Part shown: positions 47,301 to 54,438 of the stretch, piece by piece | How positions within the stretch are numbered: the stretch's first letter is position 1 | Layout: the number at the start of each line of letters is the position of its first letter | Assembly: GCA_018242625.1 (NCBI GenBank) | Contig: JAFEBO010000001.1 | Coordinates: 124,001 to 188,000, forward strand | Origin: Planctomycetota bacterium | Lineage (GTDB): Bacteria; Planctomycetota; Phycisphaerae; Phycisphaerales; UBA1924 | Direction: 5' to 3' | Length of the DNA stretch: 64,000 nt | Made by a program: the position numbers and the translations under genes | The notes under the pieces: generated by a model | Told to the model about the DNA's origin: nothing | The model's database searches: none | What the model saw: the letters and a program-made list of their open reading frames with translations, nothing else

Positions 47301-47674
47301 TTGATGAGCTGAGTGACGCATCCAAGGGCAGGAAGAAATCCAAGTGGGCGGACCGCTTCGAAGCGATGCGAGCGCGGGCGGCAAATCCGTACGGTAAGAC
47401 GCTGTACATTCTCGACGAACCAACAACGGGACTTCACTTTGAGGACATCCGCAAACTGGTGCACGTGATGGACCGTCTCGCCAAGGCTGGGCACACGCTC
47501 GTCGTGATCGAGCACAACCTGGACGTGATCAAGTGCGCGGACTGGATCATCGACCTGGGTCCGGAGGGAGGCGCCAAGGGCGGCACCATCATCGCTCAAG
47601 GAACTCCCGAGCAGGTTGCCAGGGTGGAAAAGAGCTACACGGGGCAGTATCTCAAAGGGATGCTGCGGGCCTGA
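44390..47674 (+). CDS. uvrA: excinuclease ABC subunit A with altered first zinc site and acidic insertion
   Basis: Damage-recognition ATPase of about 1094 residues. Both ABC units are intact: GLSGSGKSSLAFDT, LSGGEAQRIRLATQ and VLDEPTIGL in the first; GVSGSGKSTLVND, LSGGEAQRIKLATE and ILDEPTTGLH in the second. The main zinc finger CEAC...CEVC is complete. In the first zinc module only the second Cys pair remains (Cys341, Cys344); where CxxC normally stands the sequence is FSDPDHP, giving Asp316-x2-His319. About 50 extra, largely acidic residues (AREDSGADDADEQSDALDE and following) lie between the second signature and Walker B. GTG 44390 has AGGAG upstream; GTG 44366 is the alternative. Confidence 0.96.
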   Translation: MSKAATPAERAPSVVEIKRSDKPGQKTATPKTRADDRVIHVRGAREHNLKNIDVTIPRDKLVVITGLSGSGKSSLAFDTIFAEGQRKYMESLSAYARQFLEQLKKPDVDEVEGVPPTIAIEQRSASSNPRSTVATTTEIYDYLRLLFARCGTPHSWAPTKVKKDGTVLERSGRIISAMGSTQIVDAVIARASEASTREKPARFMIMAPVVRDRKGFHREVLEDLVKQGWARARVNGTLHELRDVLKDPGENPLGLGRFEKHTIEAVIDRISFGPEARQRVAESVEAALRVAEGTVVVSLEAEGGWRDTTYSTRFSDPDHPEVALEELEPRLFSFNSPQGACKVCSGLGTLLELDEALVMPNEAKSLSEGAIEAYAKNVAVRAWFQRGLKKFCKAMGVSYSAPVATFSKDQRQLLLYGHAGDPASGKVSKLSLGGKRFWQGVIPELTEWWGKTDNATVKEWLGQFMSTTPCQTCKGDRLRVEALHVLLTSTHRADTQRAFSETVIGRPRADGTILNIAEFSRLNILDAIAFVGGLKLTREQQEIAEPILKEINNRLRFLSGVGLEYLSLDRKTATLSGGEAQRIRLATQVGSGLVGACYVLDEPTIGLHQRDNDRLIRTLRHLADIGNTVLVVEHDEDMIRAADHVLDVGPGPGVHGGRIVAQGTVADICKAAGSQTGLYLSGKKKIEVPAERRAMDAKNAIVVKGATHNNLKKLDVSIPTGGLVCVTGVSGSGKSTLVNDILLVAANNQLLGRRDKPGAHASFKWPKTLDRVIEVDQSPIGRTPRSNPATYVGIFDDIRKVFVATKEAKVRGYKPGRFSFNVRAESGGGRCEACEGQGLKRIEMHFLPDVFVECEVCRGKRYNRETLEILYRGKSIADVLDMTIEQSLSFFENHPKILRFLKCLHDVGLDYLTLGQPSTQLSGGEAQRIKLATELGKTFGALEQAEILAAGSPSAREDSGADDADEQSDALDELSDASKGRKKSKWADRFEAMRARAANPYGKTLYILDEPTTGLHFEDIRKLVHVMDRLAKAGHTLVVIEHNLDVIKCADWIIDLGPEGGAKGGTIIAQGTPEQVARVEKSYTGQYLKGMLRA

Positions 47675-47707
47675 AATTCCCGGGAGCGCTGTCGTCCAGC
47701 CCGGGGG

Positions 47708-47730
47708 CCTGTCCGTTTGATAAGGACAGG
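47708..47730 (+). promoter_or_regulatory. hairpin overlapping the ribosome binding site of the lipoprotein gene
   Basis: CCTGTCC and GGACAGG form a perfect 7-bp stem with the 9-nt loop GTTTGATAA. Its 3' arm covers the start of the AGGAGA ribosome binding site of the gene at 47740, so folding would hide part of it. This could control translation of the lipoprotein and the coupled sigma and anti-sigma genes; it might also serve as a weak terminator for uvrA. Confidence 0.45.
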
Positions 47731-47739
47731 AGACATGCG

Positions 47740-48750
47740 ATGCTCTCAAAGACCATGAATTGCCGCACGACGACGGGCGCACTGTTCGCCGCGGCCATCG
47801 CCCTTGGTGGATGCCTCGACCGCGACGAGAAGATTGTTGTAAAAAGCGACGGCTCGGCGGATATCACGGTTCACATCACCGGCGACACAAGCGACTATGA
47901 GCATGGTGATGCGATGCCATCCGAGGCCGGCGGCTGGGTTCTCACGACAAAGCCGGCCGACAAGGCCGACAAGGTGGACGTCACGGCAAGGCTCACGGCC
48001 GCGGCGGGCAAGTTCCCGGCCAGCTACGCAACGACGCCCGGGGCGGCATCGCTCTCGCTCCGCATGCCCACCGAGATCTGGATCGAGGACCGACCGGACG
48101 GGCGCTATTACCAGTTCAAGCGGATCTACCAGCGGCGTGCGGATGCCCGCTACACGCTCGTGAAGCGTGAAGCCGAGCGGGATCCCAAACGCGCGAAGCT
48201 GCTCGAGACGCCGCCGGAAAAACTGACCCCGGGCGAACGCGCACAGCTGCTGGCAGAGTTTCGAGATGCCGAGATCGAGAAACAGCATCAGTTTGTGTAC
48301 GCGGGTATCGCCGCGGTGCCGGATCGGCCGCAGGACACGGGGCTGAGGATCCTGAGGGCGGTGGCGAAAGGGGCCGACGCGTTCAACCTGGAACGCGCGC
48401 TGGAGCTCCTGGCCCGGCCACCGAGCCCGGATCGCGATGCGGCGATTGAACAGGCGGCGAAGGACTTTCTGGCGGGAATCGACGCCGCGGTGAACACGGC
48501 GATTATCGCGGAGAAGCTCGGAGCGAAGGATGAGGCCGCATTCCGCGAGGCCATGGCGCATGAACGGTCGATGCGGGAAGTCACGGAAGATATCGGCGAC
48601 GAGAGTTTCAAGGTGGAACTGATACTGCCGGGGGAGATCGTCGCGAGCAACGGGACGGCTTCCGGGAATGCGGTAACCTGGTCCTTTGACGGCTATGCCC
48701 TGATGGACCGCGACCAGCCGCTCATGGCGACCAGCCGCGTCCGCAAATGA
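47740..48750 (+). CDS. hypothetical lipoprotein coupled to an ECF sigma factor gene
   Basis: Lipoprotein of 336 residues, not recognised as a named family. A signal peptide ends in AIALGGC. The mature N-terminus (EKIVVKSDGSADITVHITGD) and C-terminus (FKVELILPGEIVASNGTASGNAVTWSFDGYALMDRD) resemble the beta-rich domain of LppM-like lipoproteins; that link is weak. The middle is helical and charged. The ATG has AGGAGA upstream, partly within a hairpin. Its last four bases (ATGA) start the sigma factor gene, so a joint role is likely, perhaps envelope sensing, though this is inference. Confidence 0.78.
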   Translation: MLSKTMNCRTTTGALFAAAIALGGCLDRDEKIVVKSDGSADITVHITGDTSDYEHGDAMPSEAGGWVLTTKPADKADKVDVTARLTAAAGKFPASYATTPGAASLSLRMPTEIWIEDRPDGRYYQFKRIYQRRADARYTLVKREAERDPKRAKLLETPPEKLTPGERAQLLAEFRDAEIEKQHQFVYAGIAAVPDRPQDTGLRILRAVAKGADAFNLERALELLARPPSPDRDAAIEQAAKDFLAGIDAAVNTAIIAEKLGAKDEAAFREAMAHERSMREVTEDIGDESFKVELILPGEIVASNGTASGNAVTWSFDGYALMDRDQPLMATSRVRK

Positions 48751-49283
48751 GCAGAGCGATGATCGCTTCGACCCCGCAAGCCGCGGTTCCTTCGCCTCCG
48801 CTTCTGCCGGAGACTTCGTATCTGCAGGACCGGGCTCTGGTTCTTGCCTGGGCACGGGCCCACGGAATCAGGGAAGACCGCTGCGCCGACGTGATGCAGG
48901 AGACTTTTCTGCGGCTGACCTCGACGTCGCCGGCCTTCCCCACTCGCGCGGCCCAGGTGGCGTGGCTCCGACGCGTGTCGTCGAACCTCTGCGTCGACTG
49001 GCTCCGCCAGAACCCGGTCCTGACGCTCACATTCGATCGGGCCGCGCTCCAGAGGGAAGAAATCACCGAAGATGAGCGGCGGGGTTTAATCGAAGCGATG
49101 CGGGACCTTTCCGAGATGCAGCGTCTGGTCGTGATCGCGAAGACCGTCGAATCCCTGACTTTTGCCCGGATCGCGGCCGATCTCGAGGTCTCGATCCCTA
49201 CCGCCAAGACCCACTACAGGCGTGCAATCGACACGCTTCGCGCACGTCTGGCGGGGACCCCGAATCAGGAGAATGCTTCATGA
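48747..49283 (+). CDS. ECF-type RNA polymerase sigma factor
   Basis: Sigma factor of 178 residues. Region 2 is recognisable (LVLAWARAHGIREDRCADVMQETFLRL, then AAQVAWLRRVSSNLCVDWLRQ), as is region 4 (LSEMQRLVVIAKTVESLTFARIAADLEVSIPTAKTHYRRAIDTLRARL) with its helix-turn-helix. No region 3 or extra domain is present, as expected for ECF sigma factors. It overlaps the lipoprotein gene by ATGA upstream and the anti-sigma gene by ATGA downstream, so all three are coupled. The regulon is unknown. Confidence 0.93.
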   Translation: MSRAMIASTPQAAVPSPPLLPETSYLQDRALVLAWARAHGIREDRCADVMQETFLRLTSTSPAFPTRAAQVAWLRRVSSNLCVDWLRQNPVLTLTFDRAALQREEITEDERRGLIEAMRDLSEMQRLVVIAKTVESLTFARIAADLEVSIPTAKTHYRRAIDTLRARLAGTPNQENAS

Positions 49284-49711
49284 AGAACCTGACATGCCAG
49301 GAAGTTGATGAGCTGTTGCCCGACTACTGCACCGGGGAATCCGATCCGGAAACCGCGCGCGCGATCGAATTGCACGCGGCGGATTGTGCGGCCTGCTCCC
49401 GGGAGATCGCACAGTGGCGGGCGGCGGCAGGCGTTCTCAGGCGTGCATCCATGCAATCGCCCGCGCGGGATATTCCCCGGATCGCGGTGGCCCGACAGAA
49501 ACCATCTCGCCTTTTCGCGGTGGCCGCATCCCTCGCGATCGTTTTTTTCCTGGGCACCGCGGCGGGAAGGTGGTCGGCCCGGCCAGCCTCGCCAGGCGAG
49601 AATCAGCCGAGCGGCGACTCGCTGGTTGCGCGCTACAAGAACGCCGCGATCGCATCGCCCGGCACAAGTTCGTTGGGATTGGCGCTTCTCAGCCTTGCCC
49701 GCCGCGAATAG
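49280..49711 (+). CDS. membrane anti-sigma factor with zinc-finger (ZAS) domain
   Basis: Protein of 143 residues. The N-terminal domain has the anti-sigma zinc pattern: LTCQEVDELLPDYCTGE, then ELHAADCAACSREIAQWR with His-x3-Cys-x2-Cys. One membrane helix is near 81-97 (LFAVAASLAIVFFLGTA), followed by a short periplasmic tail of about 45 residues that could be the sensing or proteolysis-sensitive part. It lies directly after, and overlaps, the ECF sigma gene, the usual arrangement for a cognate pair. No anti-anti-sigma or protease gene is adjacent. Confidence 0.88.
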   Translation: MKNLTCQEVDELLPDYCTGESDPETARAIELHAADCAACSREIAQWRAAAGVLRRASMQSPARDIPRIAVARQKPSRLFAVAASLAIVFFLGTAAGRWSARPASPGENQPSGDSLVARYKNAAIASPGTSSLGLALLSLARRE

Positions 49712-49730
49712 GAACACGTCGAGCGCGGAG

Positions 49731-50054
49731 TCAGCCCGCATGACGCACGGCGGCGTCGATTCCGGGCACCAGCCTGCGGGCGAGGGAGAGATCGAACTTC
49801 TGGGGCAGCTCAACCAGCCTCGGATCTGCGAGGTCGCGGCTGATGGCGGACAACAGTTCCGAGACGACTCGCTCCACGGTCGCGCTTGGAGCCTGCGTGC
49901 CGCCGCACCAGTAATTGTGATCAACCCAGGAGAGCGTGATGCGGAACTCCCGGAGCTCGCACCCTTCGCCGCAGAGAGCAACGACGCGATAACTCCACCC
50001 GCGCGAGGTTTCGCACTCTTCCAGAACCGAAATCTCGGGAATCGGGCCGTTCAT
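49731..50054 (-). CDS. hypothetical protein
   Basis: Probable small soluble protein of 107 residues, unrecognised. The sequence has protein-like features: a beta-rich start (MNGPIPEISVLEECETSRGWSYRVVALC), the strand FRITLSWVDHNYWCGG and an amphipathic helix (VERVVSELLSAISRDLA). The frame extends upstream through 50138 and beyond, but that part lies opposite the start of the MacB-like gene, so I use the ATG at 50054. An earlier start, giving about 135 residues, is possible. No domain or partner can be named. Confidence 0.6.
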   Translation of the reverse strand: MNGPIPEISVLEECETSRGWSYRVVALCGEGCELREFRITLSWVDHNYWCGGTQAPSATVERVVSELLSAISRDLADPRLVELPQKFDLSLARRLVPGIDAAVRHAG

Positions 50055-50115
50055 CCGGAAGACAATATCGGCCGGCCGACGCAACCGGCTCAGCCGGATC
50101 CGATACGATCCGGCG

Positions 50116-51447
50116 GTGATTTTTCTGTTCGAGACCATCCGACTGGGCCTGTCCAACCTGCGGCTGCACATGCTGCGGTCGTTTCTGACGGCCCTGGGAA
50201 TCATCCTCGGCGTGGCCGCGGTGATCGCAATGGTCTCGCTCGGAGAGGGATCCAAGCGCCAGGCGATGCTGCAGATCGAGCAGCTCGGGGCGAAGAACAT
50301 CATCCTGCGGTCCCAGCGGCCGGCCGAAAGCCAGAGCAATCAGAAAAAGAACTCCAACAGCTGGATCAGCAGGTACGGCCTGCGCCGCGACGACCTGGAA
50401 GTGATCAACTCCAACTTTCGCGATGCGGAAGCCATTGTGCCGCTGAAAGAAGTCGGCAGCAAGATGTCGCGGGCGGAACTTTCCCGTACGAGCCAGGCAT
50501 TTGGCACCACCCCGGACTTTCTGGAAGTATCGAAGATCAAGGTCGCCCGCGGGCGTTACCTCACGCAGGCCGACCTGGACAACCAGGCGATGGTGTGCGT
50601 GATCGGCTCAGAGGTCGCGCGGGAGCTTTTCAAATTCGATGATCCTCTCGGCGATTCGCTCCGCATCGACTCCAAGGCGTTCACGATCGTGGGCGTGCTC
50701 GCGCCCGTTGGCCTGGCGGGCGGCGCCGGCTCGGCGCTTGTCGGAAGGGACCTCAACCTCGATGTGCACGTCCCCATCACAACGGCGAGGTCCGTCATGG
50801 GCGACATGGTGTTCCGCGGCAGCGGAGGCTCCTTCCAGAACAGCCAGGTGGAGCTTTCGGAGATCTACGTCGGCTGTCCGGATCGCGAGCGTGTGCTGCC
50901 CGATGCCAAACGCCTCAAACGGATCATCGACTCGCGTCACACCGACAGCGCTGATGTTTCCATGATCGTGCCGTTCGAACTGCTTGAGAACGCCAAGAAA
51001 AGCCAGCTCACGTGGAACCTGGTGCTCGGGTTCATCGCGGGAATATCGCTGCTGGTCGGCGGCATCGGCATCATGAACATCATGCTCGCCACCGTTACCG
51101 AGCGCACGCGGGAGATCGGTATCCGACGGGCCCTCGGGGCCACGCGCCGTGCGATTCTCTATCAGTTCCTTGTCGAGACATCGGTGCTCTCCACGGGGGG
51201 CGGGCTTCTCGGCGTGGCGCTTGGAATCGGCAGCAGCTGGGGGATCCAGTGGATCGCCCCGCGCCTGCCGCACACGCCGATCATCGGGCAGTATTTCAGC
51301 CAGTCGGTGAGCCTGCCAACCTATGTCACGCTGGGCTCGGTCGTGCTGGCGTTCAGCGTGGCGGTCGCCGTGGGGCTGATTTTCGGGATTTACCCCGCAC
51401 GGCGTGCCGCCGCTCAGGACCCGATCGTGGCATTGCGCCACGATTAA
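50116..51447 (+). CDS. MacB-like ABC transporter permease
   Basis: Permease of 443 residues. An N-terminal membrane segment (RSFLTALGIILGVAAVIAMVSLGEG) is followed by a periplasmic MacB_PCD domain of about 220 residues. Three C-terminal segments then form an FtsX domain (GFIAGISLLVGGIGIMNIMLATVTERTREIGIRRALGA). The motif ERTREIGIRRALGA is typical of MacB. No ATPase gene is adjacent; a partner must be encoded elsewhere, or the ATPase at 37657 could serve. Start is GTG; the 5' end overlaps the possible extension of the minus-strand hypothetical gene. Confidence 0.9.
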   Translation: MIFLFETIRLGLSNLRLHMLRSFLTALGIILGVAAVIAMVSLGEGSKRQAMLQIEQLGAKNIILRSQRPAESQSNQKKNSNSWISRYGLRRDDLEVINSNFRDAEAIVPLKEVGSKMSRAELSRTSQAFGTTPDFLEVSKIKVARGRYLTQADLDNQAMVCVIGSEVARELFKFDDPLGDSLRIDSKAFTIVGVLAPVGLAGGAGSALVGRDLNLDVHVPITTARSVMGDMVFRGSGGSFQNSQVELSEIYVGCPDRERVLPDAKRLKRIIDSRHTDSADVSMIVPFELLENAKKSQLTWNLVLGFIAGISLLVGGIGIMNIMLATVTERTREIGIRRALGATRRAILYQFLVETSVLSTGGGLLGVALGIGSSWGIQWIAPRLPHTPIIGQYFSQSVSLPTYVTLGSVVLAFSVAVAVGLIFGIYPARRAAAQDPIVALRHD

Positions 51448-51559
51448 TGCCATTTCAGGCGCGGCAGGCCCGAAAATACCCGTGCTTGCCGTGCATCCGG
51501 ACCTCCCCGCGAAACGAATTCGCGTCCGCGGAATCCTAAGATCCGCAACAGGAAATCCA

Positions 51560-52402
51560 GTGCCAAAGACCACGAAACAACCCGTGCAGGTCCATGCCAA
51601 GGAGTCGCTGAGGCCCGAGGCGATGGTGGACGTGCAGTCCGCGCAGGACGAGCGCAAGGTCGCCATCGATCGCGTCGGCGTCAAGGAAGTTGTGTATCCC
51701 ATCCGGCTGCGCGAGCCGGGCGGCGGCGAGCAGACCACCGTCGCCAACATCAACATGTACGTGTCGCTCCCCCACTACAAGAAGGGGACGCACATGAGCC
51801 GATTTCTTGAAGTCCTCAACGACCACACCTCCGAGCCGCTCACGCCCGACCGGATCCCCGCGCTGACCCGCGCGATCCGCGAGCGGCTCGACGCGGAGGA
51901 GGCGCACTTCGAGGCTCGCTTTACCTACTTCATCCGGAAACTCGCCCCCGTCACCAGGCAATCGGGGCTGATGGACTATCGGGTGACATTTGAGTGCAAC
52001 GCCAATCACACCGACGACTTTGTCATGGGTGTGGCCGCGCCCGCTACCAGCCTCTGCCCCTGCTCGAAGGAAATCTCCGAATACGGCGCGCACAACCAGC
52101 GCTGCGTGATCGAAGCGAAAGTGCGGTTCAAGGGCAATCTCTGGATCGAAGAGGTTGTAAAGCACCTCGAAGCCGCGGCGAGCAGCCCCGTGTACGCCGT
52201 GCTCAAGCGGCCCGACGAGAAGTATGTGACGGAGAAGGCCTTCGAGAATCCGAAGTTCGTCGAAGACATCGTGCGGGATCTGGCGGTCGGACTGAATAAG
52301 GACGACCGGATCACCTGGTACCAGATCAACTCGGAAAACTTCGAGTCGATCCACAGCCACAACGCGTATGCCCAGATCACACGCGACAAGTCGGCGAAGT
52401 AA
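51560..52402 (+). CDS. folE2: GTP cyclohydrolase I, type IB (FolE2)
   Basis: Enzyme of 280 residues that opens GTP to dihydroneopterin triphosphate, the first step of folate (and, in some bacteria, queuosine) synthesis. The family signature is ATSLCPCSKEISEYGAHNQR, whose first Cys is the metal ligand. Other family features are VSLPHYKKGTHMSRFLEVLND near the start and ITWYQINSENFESIHSHNAYA near the end. The metal-flexible type IB enzyme often replaces or accompanies zinc-dependent FolE. GTG 51560 is chosen because AGGAAA lies just upstream and homologous sequence starts soon after. Confidence 0.95.
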   Translation: MPKTTKQPVQVHAKESLRPEAMVDVQSAQDERKVAIDRVGVKEVVYPIRLREPGGGEQTTVANINMYVSLPHYKKGTHMSRFLEVLNDHTSEPLTPDRIPALTRAIRERLDAEEAHFEARFTYFIRKLAPVTRQSGLMDYRVTFECNANHTDDFVMGVAAPATSLCPCSKEISEYGAHNQRCVIEAKVRFKGNLWIEEVVKHLEAAASSPVYAVLKRPDEKYVTEKAFENPKFVEDIVRDLAVGLNKDDRITWYQINSENFESIHSHNAYAQITRDKSAK

Positions 52403-52431
52403 CACCCGATCCAAACGAACTACCCTCGGGC

Positions 52432-52854
52432 ATGCCTACTGCCTCTGCATCCGGCTCCTCCACCGTCCGCGTCCGCTACTGCGAATGCGATCCGATGGGC
52501 GTGGCGCACCACGCCTCGTACATCCCCTGGCTCGAGATCGGGCGCACCGACCTGCTGCGTGAGACGGGCCTCTCCTACAAGACGCTGGAGGAGCAGGGCT
52601 TTTTCCTCGTCATCGTCAGGCTCGATGTGAAGTATCGGCGTCCGGTTCGGTATGACGACATCGTCGAAATCCGGACGAACTGGATCGGCGGCAGCCGCAT
52701 CAAGATCGAGCACACGTACGAAGTCGTGGTGACCCGGCGCGAAAACGCCCGGGAAACCCTCCCGCTCACCGCGGCGGTCGGCGCCACCACGCTCGCGTGC
52801 GTCAACCGCGAAGGGCGCCCGATGGAACTCCCGGACTGGCTGGTCAGCCGGTAG
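52432..52854 (+). CDS. acyl-CoA thioesterase, YbgC/4-hydroxybenzoyl-CoA thioesterase family
   Basis: Hot-dog-fold thioesterase of 140 residues. The active-site segment is RYCECDPMGVAHHASYIPWLEIGRTDLL, with the catalytic Asp at position 20 and the family Gly-x-x-His pattern after it. The strand VKYRRPVRYDDIVEIRTNWIGGSRIKIEHTYEV follows. Length matches YbgC. Typical substrates are acyl-CoAs or phospholipid-related thioesters; the Tol-Pal genes that often accompany ybgC are absent. It sits 29 nt after folE2 and ends 4 nt from convergent radA. Confidence 0.92.
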   Translation: MPTASASGSSTVRVRYCECDPMGVAHHASYIPWLEIGRTDLLRETGLSYKTLEEQGFFLVIVRLDVKYRRPVRYDDIVEIRTNWIGGSRIKIEHTYEVVVTRRENARETLPLTAAVGATTLACVNREGRPMELPDWLVSR

Positions 52855-52858
52855 GGAC

Positions 52859-54316
52859 CTAGCCCAGCTGCTCGAGCGCCTGGTCGACGTTTTTCACGCC
52901 GACAATCTCGATCTTGGCGCCCTTGGGAACGGGCGATTTTCCCTTCGCGACGATGACTCGCTGGAAGCCCAGGCGGGCCGCCTCCAGCACACGCGGTTCC
53001 ATCTGCTGCGCCGGACGGATTTCGCCGCCCAGCCCGACCTCACCGAGTGCGCACGTACGCGGATCGAGCGGCTTGCGGACCTGGGCCGAGGCGATGGCCA
53101 TAAGCAGCGCAAGGTCGCTCGCGGGGTCGACCACTTTCAGACCCCCCACGCTGCTGGCGAAGATATCGCGATCCGCGAGCCGCAGGCCGGCGTGCTGCTC
53201 CAATACCGCGATCAGCATTGCCAGGCGGCTGGAATCCAGCCCGCTGGACTTGCGCTTCGCGGCACCGAGAAATCCGGTAGCTGTCAGGGCCTGGATTTCA
53301 ACCAGCACACAGCGGGAGCCGGTCATGACGGGGCAAACGACACTGCCGATCCTGGCTTCTCCGCCGGCAACGGGCGAGACGCCGGCGCTGTCGGGAATCT
53401 CCCGAAGCCCGTCGCCGGTCATCTCGAAAAGCCCGATCTCGAGCGTCGTGCCGAAGCGGTTTTTCACCGCCCTCACCACGCGGTGCTGGTGGTAGCGTTC
53501 CCCTTCAAAGCTGATCACCGTGTCGACGAGGTGCTCGAGCAGCCTTGGTCCGGCCAGCTGTCCGTCCTTTGTCACGTGGCCGACGAGCAGCACAGCAATC
53601 CCGCTCTTTTTCGCCAGGTAAACCAGCTCCGAAGCGCACCGGCGCAGCTGCGTGATGCTTCCGGGCGCCGCTGGCACGTCGCTCCGGTAAATCATCTGGA
53701 TGGAGTCGATCACAAGCACGCGCGGGAGGACGCGGCGGGCCTGTTCGACGATTCGCGCGAGATTCGTGTCGCTCAGCAGGAACAGCTCATTCTCGCCCTG
53801 CGAACCGAGCCGGACGGCGCGCTGGCGCACCTGGGATCCGGATTCTTCGCTGGTGACATAAAGAACCCGGGTGCCGGAGCGTGCAAGGCTCGCGGCGGCC
53901 TGGAGCAACAGCGTGCTTTTTCCGATGCCGGGCTCCCCGCCCACGAGCACCGCGGATCCTGGAACAATCCCCGCTCGTGCGACCGCCCCACGCGAGAACC
54001 CCAGCACCCGGTCAAACTCATGGATCCCGGTGCTCAGCCGCTCGACGGCCGAGTCTTCGTCTCCGATCTCCGAGATCGGGCGGGCACGCTGGGAATTTTC
54101 GGTCGGTTCGCCCTCATTGGGCGCAGCGTTGCCTTTGGGCTCGCCCAGTTCGGACCAGGCGCTCACGATCGCCGCCTGAGGATCTCGAGCGGCGCTGGGA
54201 TCGTGCGTTTCCTCGTCGAGACTGTCCCAGGTTCCGCAGTCCGGGCATTTGCCCATCCAGCGGTTCTGAACGGCACCGCACGACCGGCACACAAAGAGAG
54301 TCTTGAGCTTGGCCAC
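52859..54316 (-). CDS. radA: DNA repair/recombination protein RadA
   Basis: RecA-like branch-migration ATPase of 485 residues. The N-terminal zinc finger is FVCRSCG...KCPDCGTW (Cys10, 13, 24, 27). A spacer of about 60 residues with acidic stretches precedes Walker A GGEPGIGKSTLL. The RadA-specific motif KNRFG (RAVKNRFGTTLEIG) is present, and the C-terminal Lon-like domain is complete (GGLKVVDPASDLALLMAIASA). GTG 54316 is chosen because RadA proteins normally begin just before the zinc finger; ATG 54349 or 54427 would add a non-conserved tail. It is divergent from the AsmA-like gene. Confidence 0.95.
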   Translation of the reverse strand: MAKLKTLFVCRSCGAVQNRWMGKCPDCGTWDSLDEETHDPSAARDPQAAIVSAWSELGEPKGNAAPNEGEPTENSQRARPISEIGDEDSAVERLSTGIHEFDRVLGFSRGAVARAGIVPGSAVLVGGEPGIGKSTLLLQAAASLARSGTRVLYVTSEESGSQVRQRAVRLGSQGENELFLLSDTNLARIVEQARRVLPRVLVIDSIQMIYRSDVPAAPGSITQLRRCASELVYLAKKSGIAVLLVGHVTKDGQLAGPRLLEHLVDTVISFEGERYHQHRVVRAVKNRFGTTLEIGLFEMTGDGLREIPDSAGVSPVAGGEARIGSVVCPVMTGSRCVLVEIQALTATGFLGAAKRKSSGLDSSRLAMLIAVLEQHAGLRLADRDIFASSVGGLKVVDPASDLALLMAIASAQVRKPLDPRTCALGEVGLGGEIRPAQQMEPRVLEAARLGFQRVIVAKGKSPVPKGAKIEIVGVKNVDQALEQLG

Positions 54317-54438
54317 GGGTGACAATGTAGCCCAAAGGGACTCGGGCATCAGCGAAATGGGCACAAAGAACCAGTCCCCACCGAGCGGCTGGTTGCCGTA
54401 AAATGAGACCCACCGCGGGTCGGACACCCCGGAAATTG

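Noticed and set aside
45395-47782. A 795-codon minus-strand open frame opposite uvrA
   Set aside because: It is an antisense shadow of UvrA; the product is Arg/Leu/Asp-rich with no motif.
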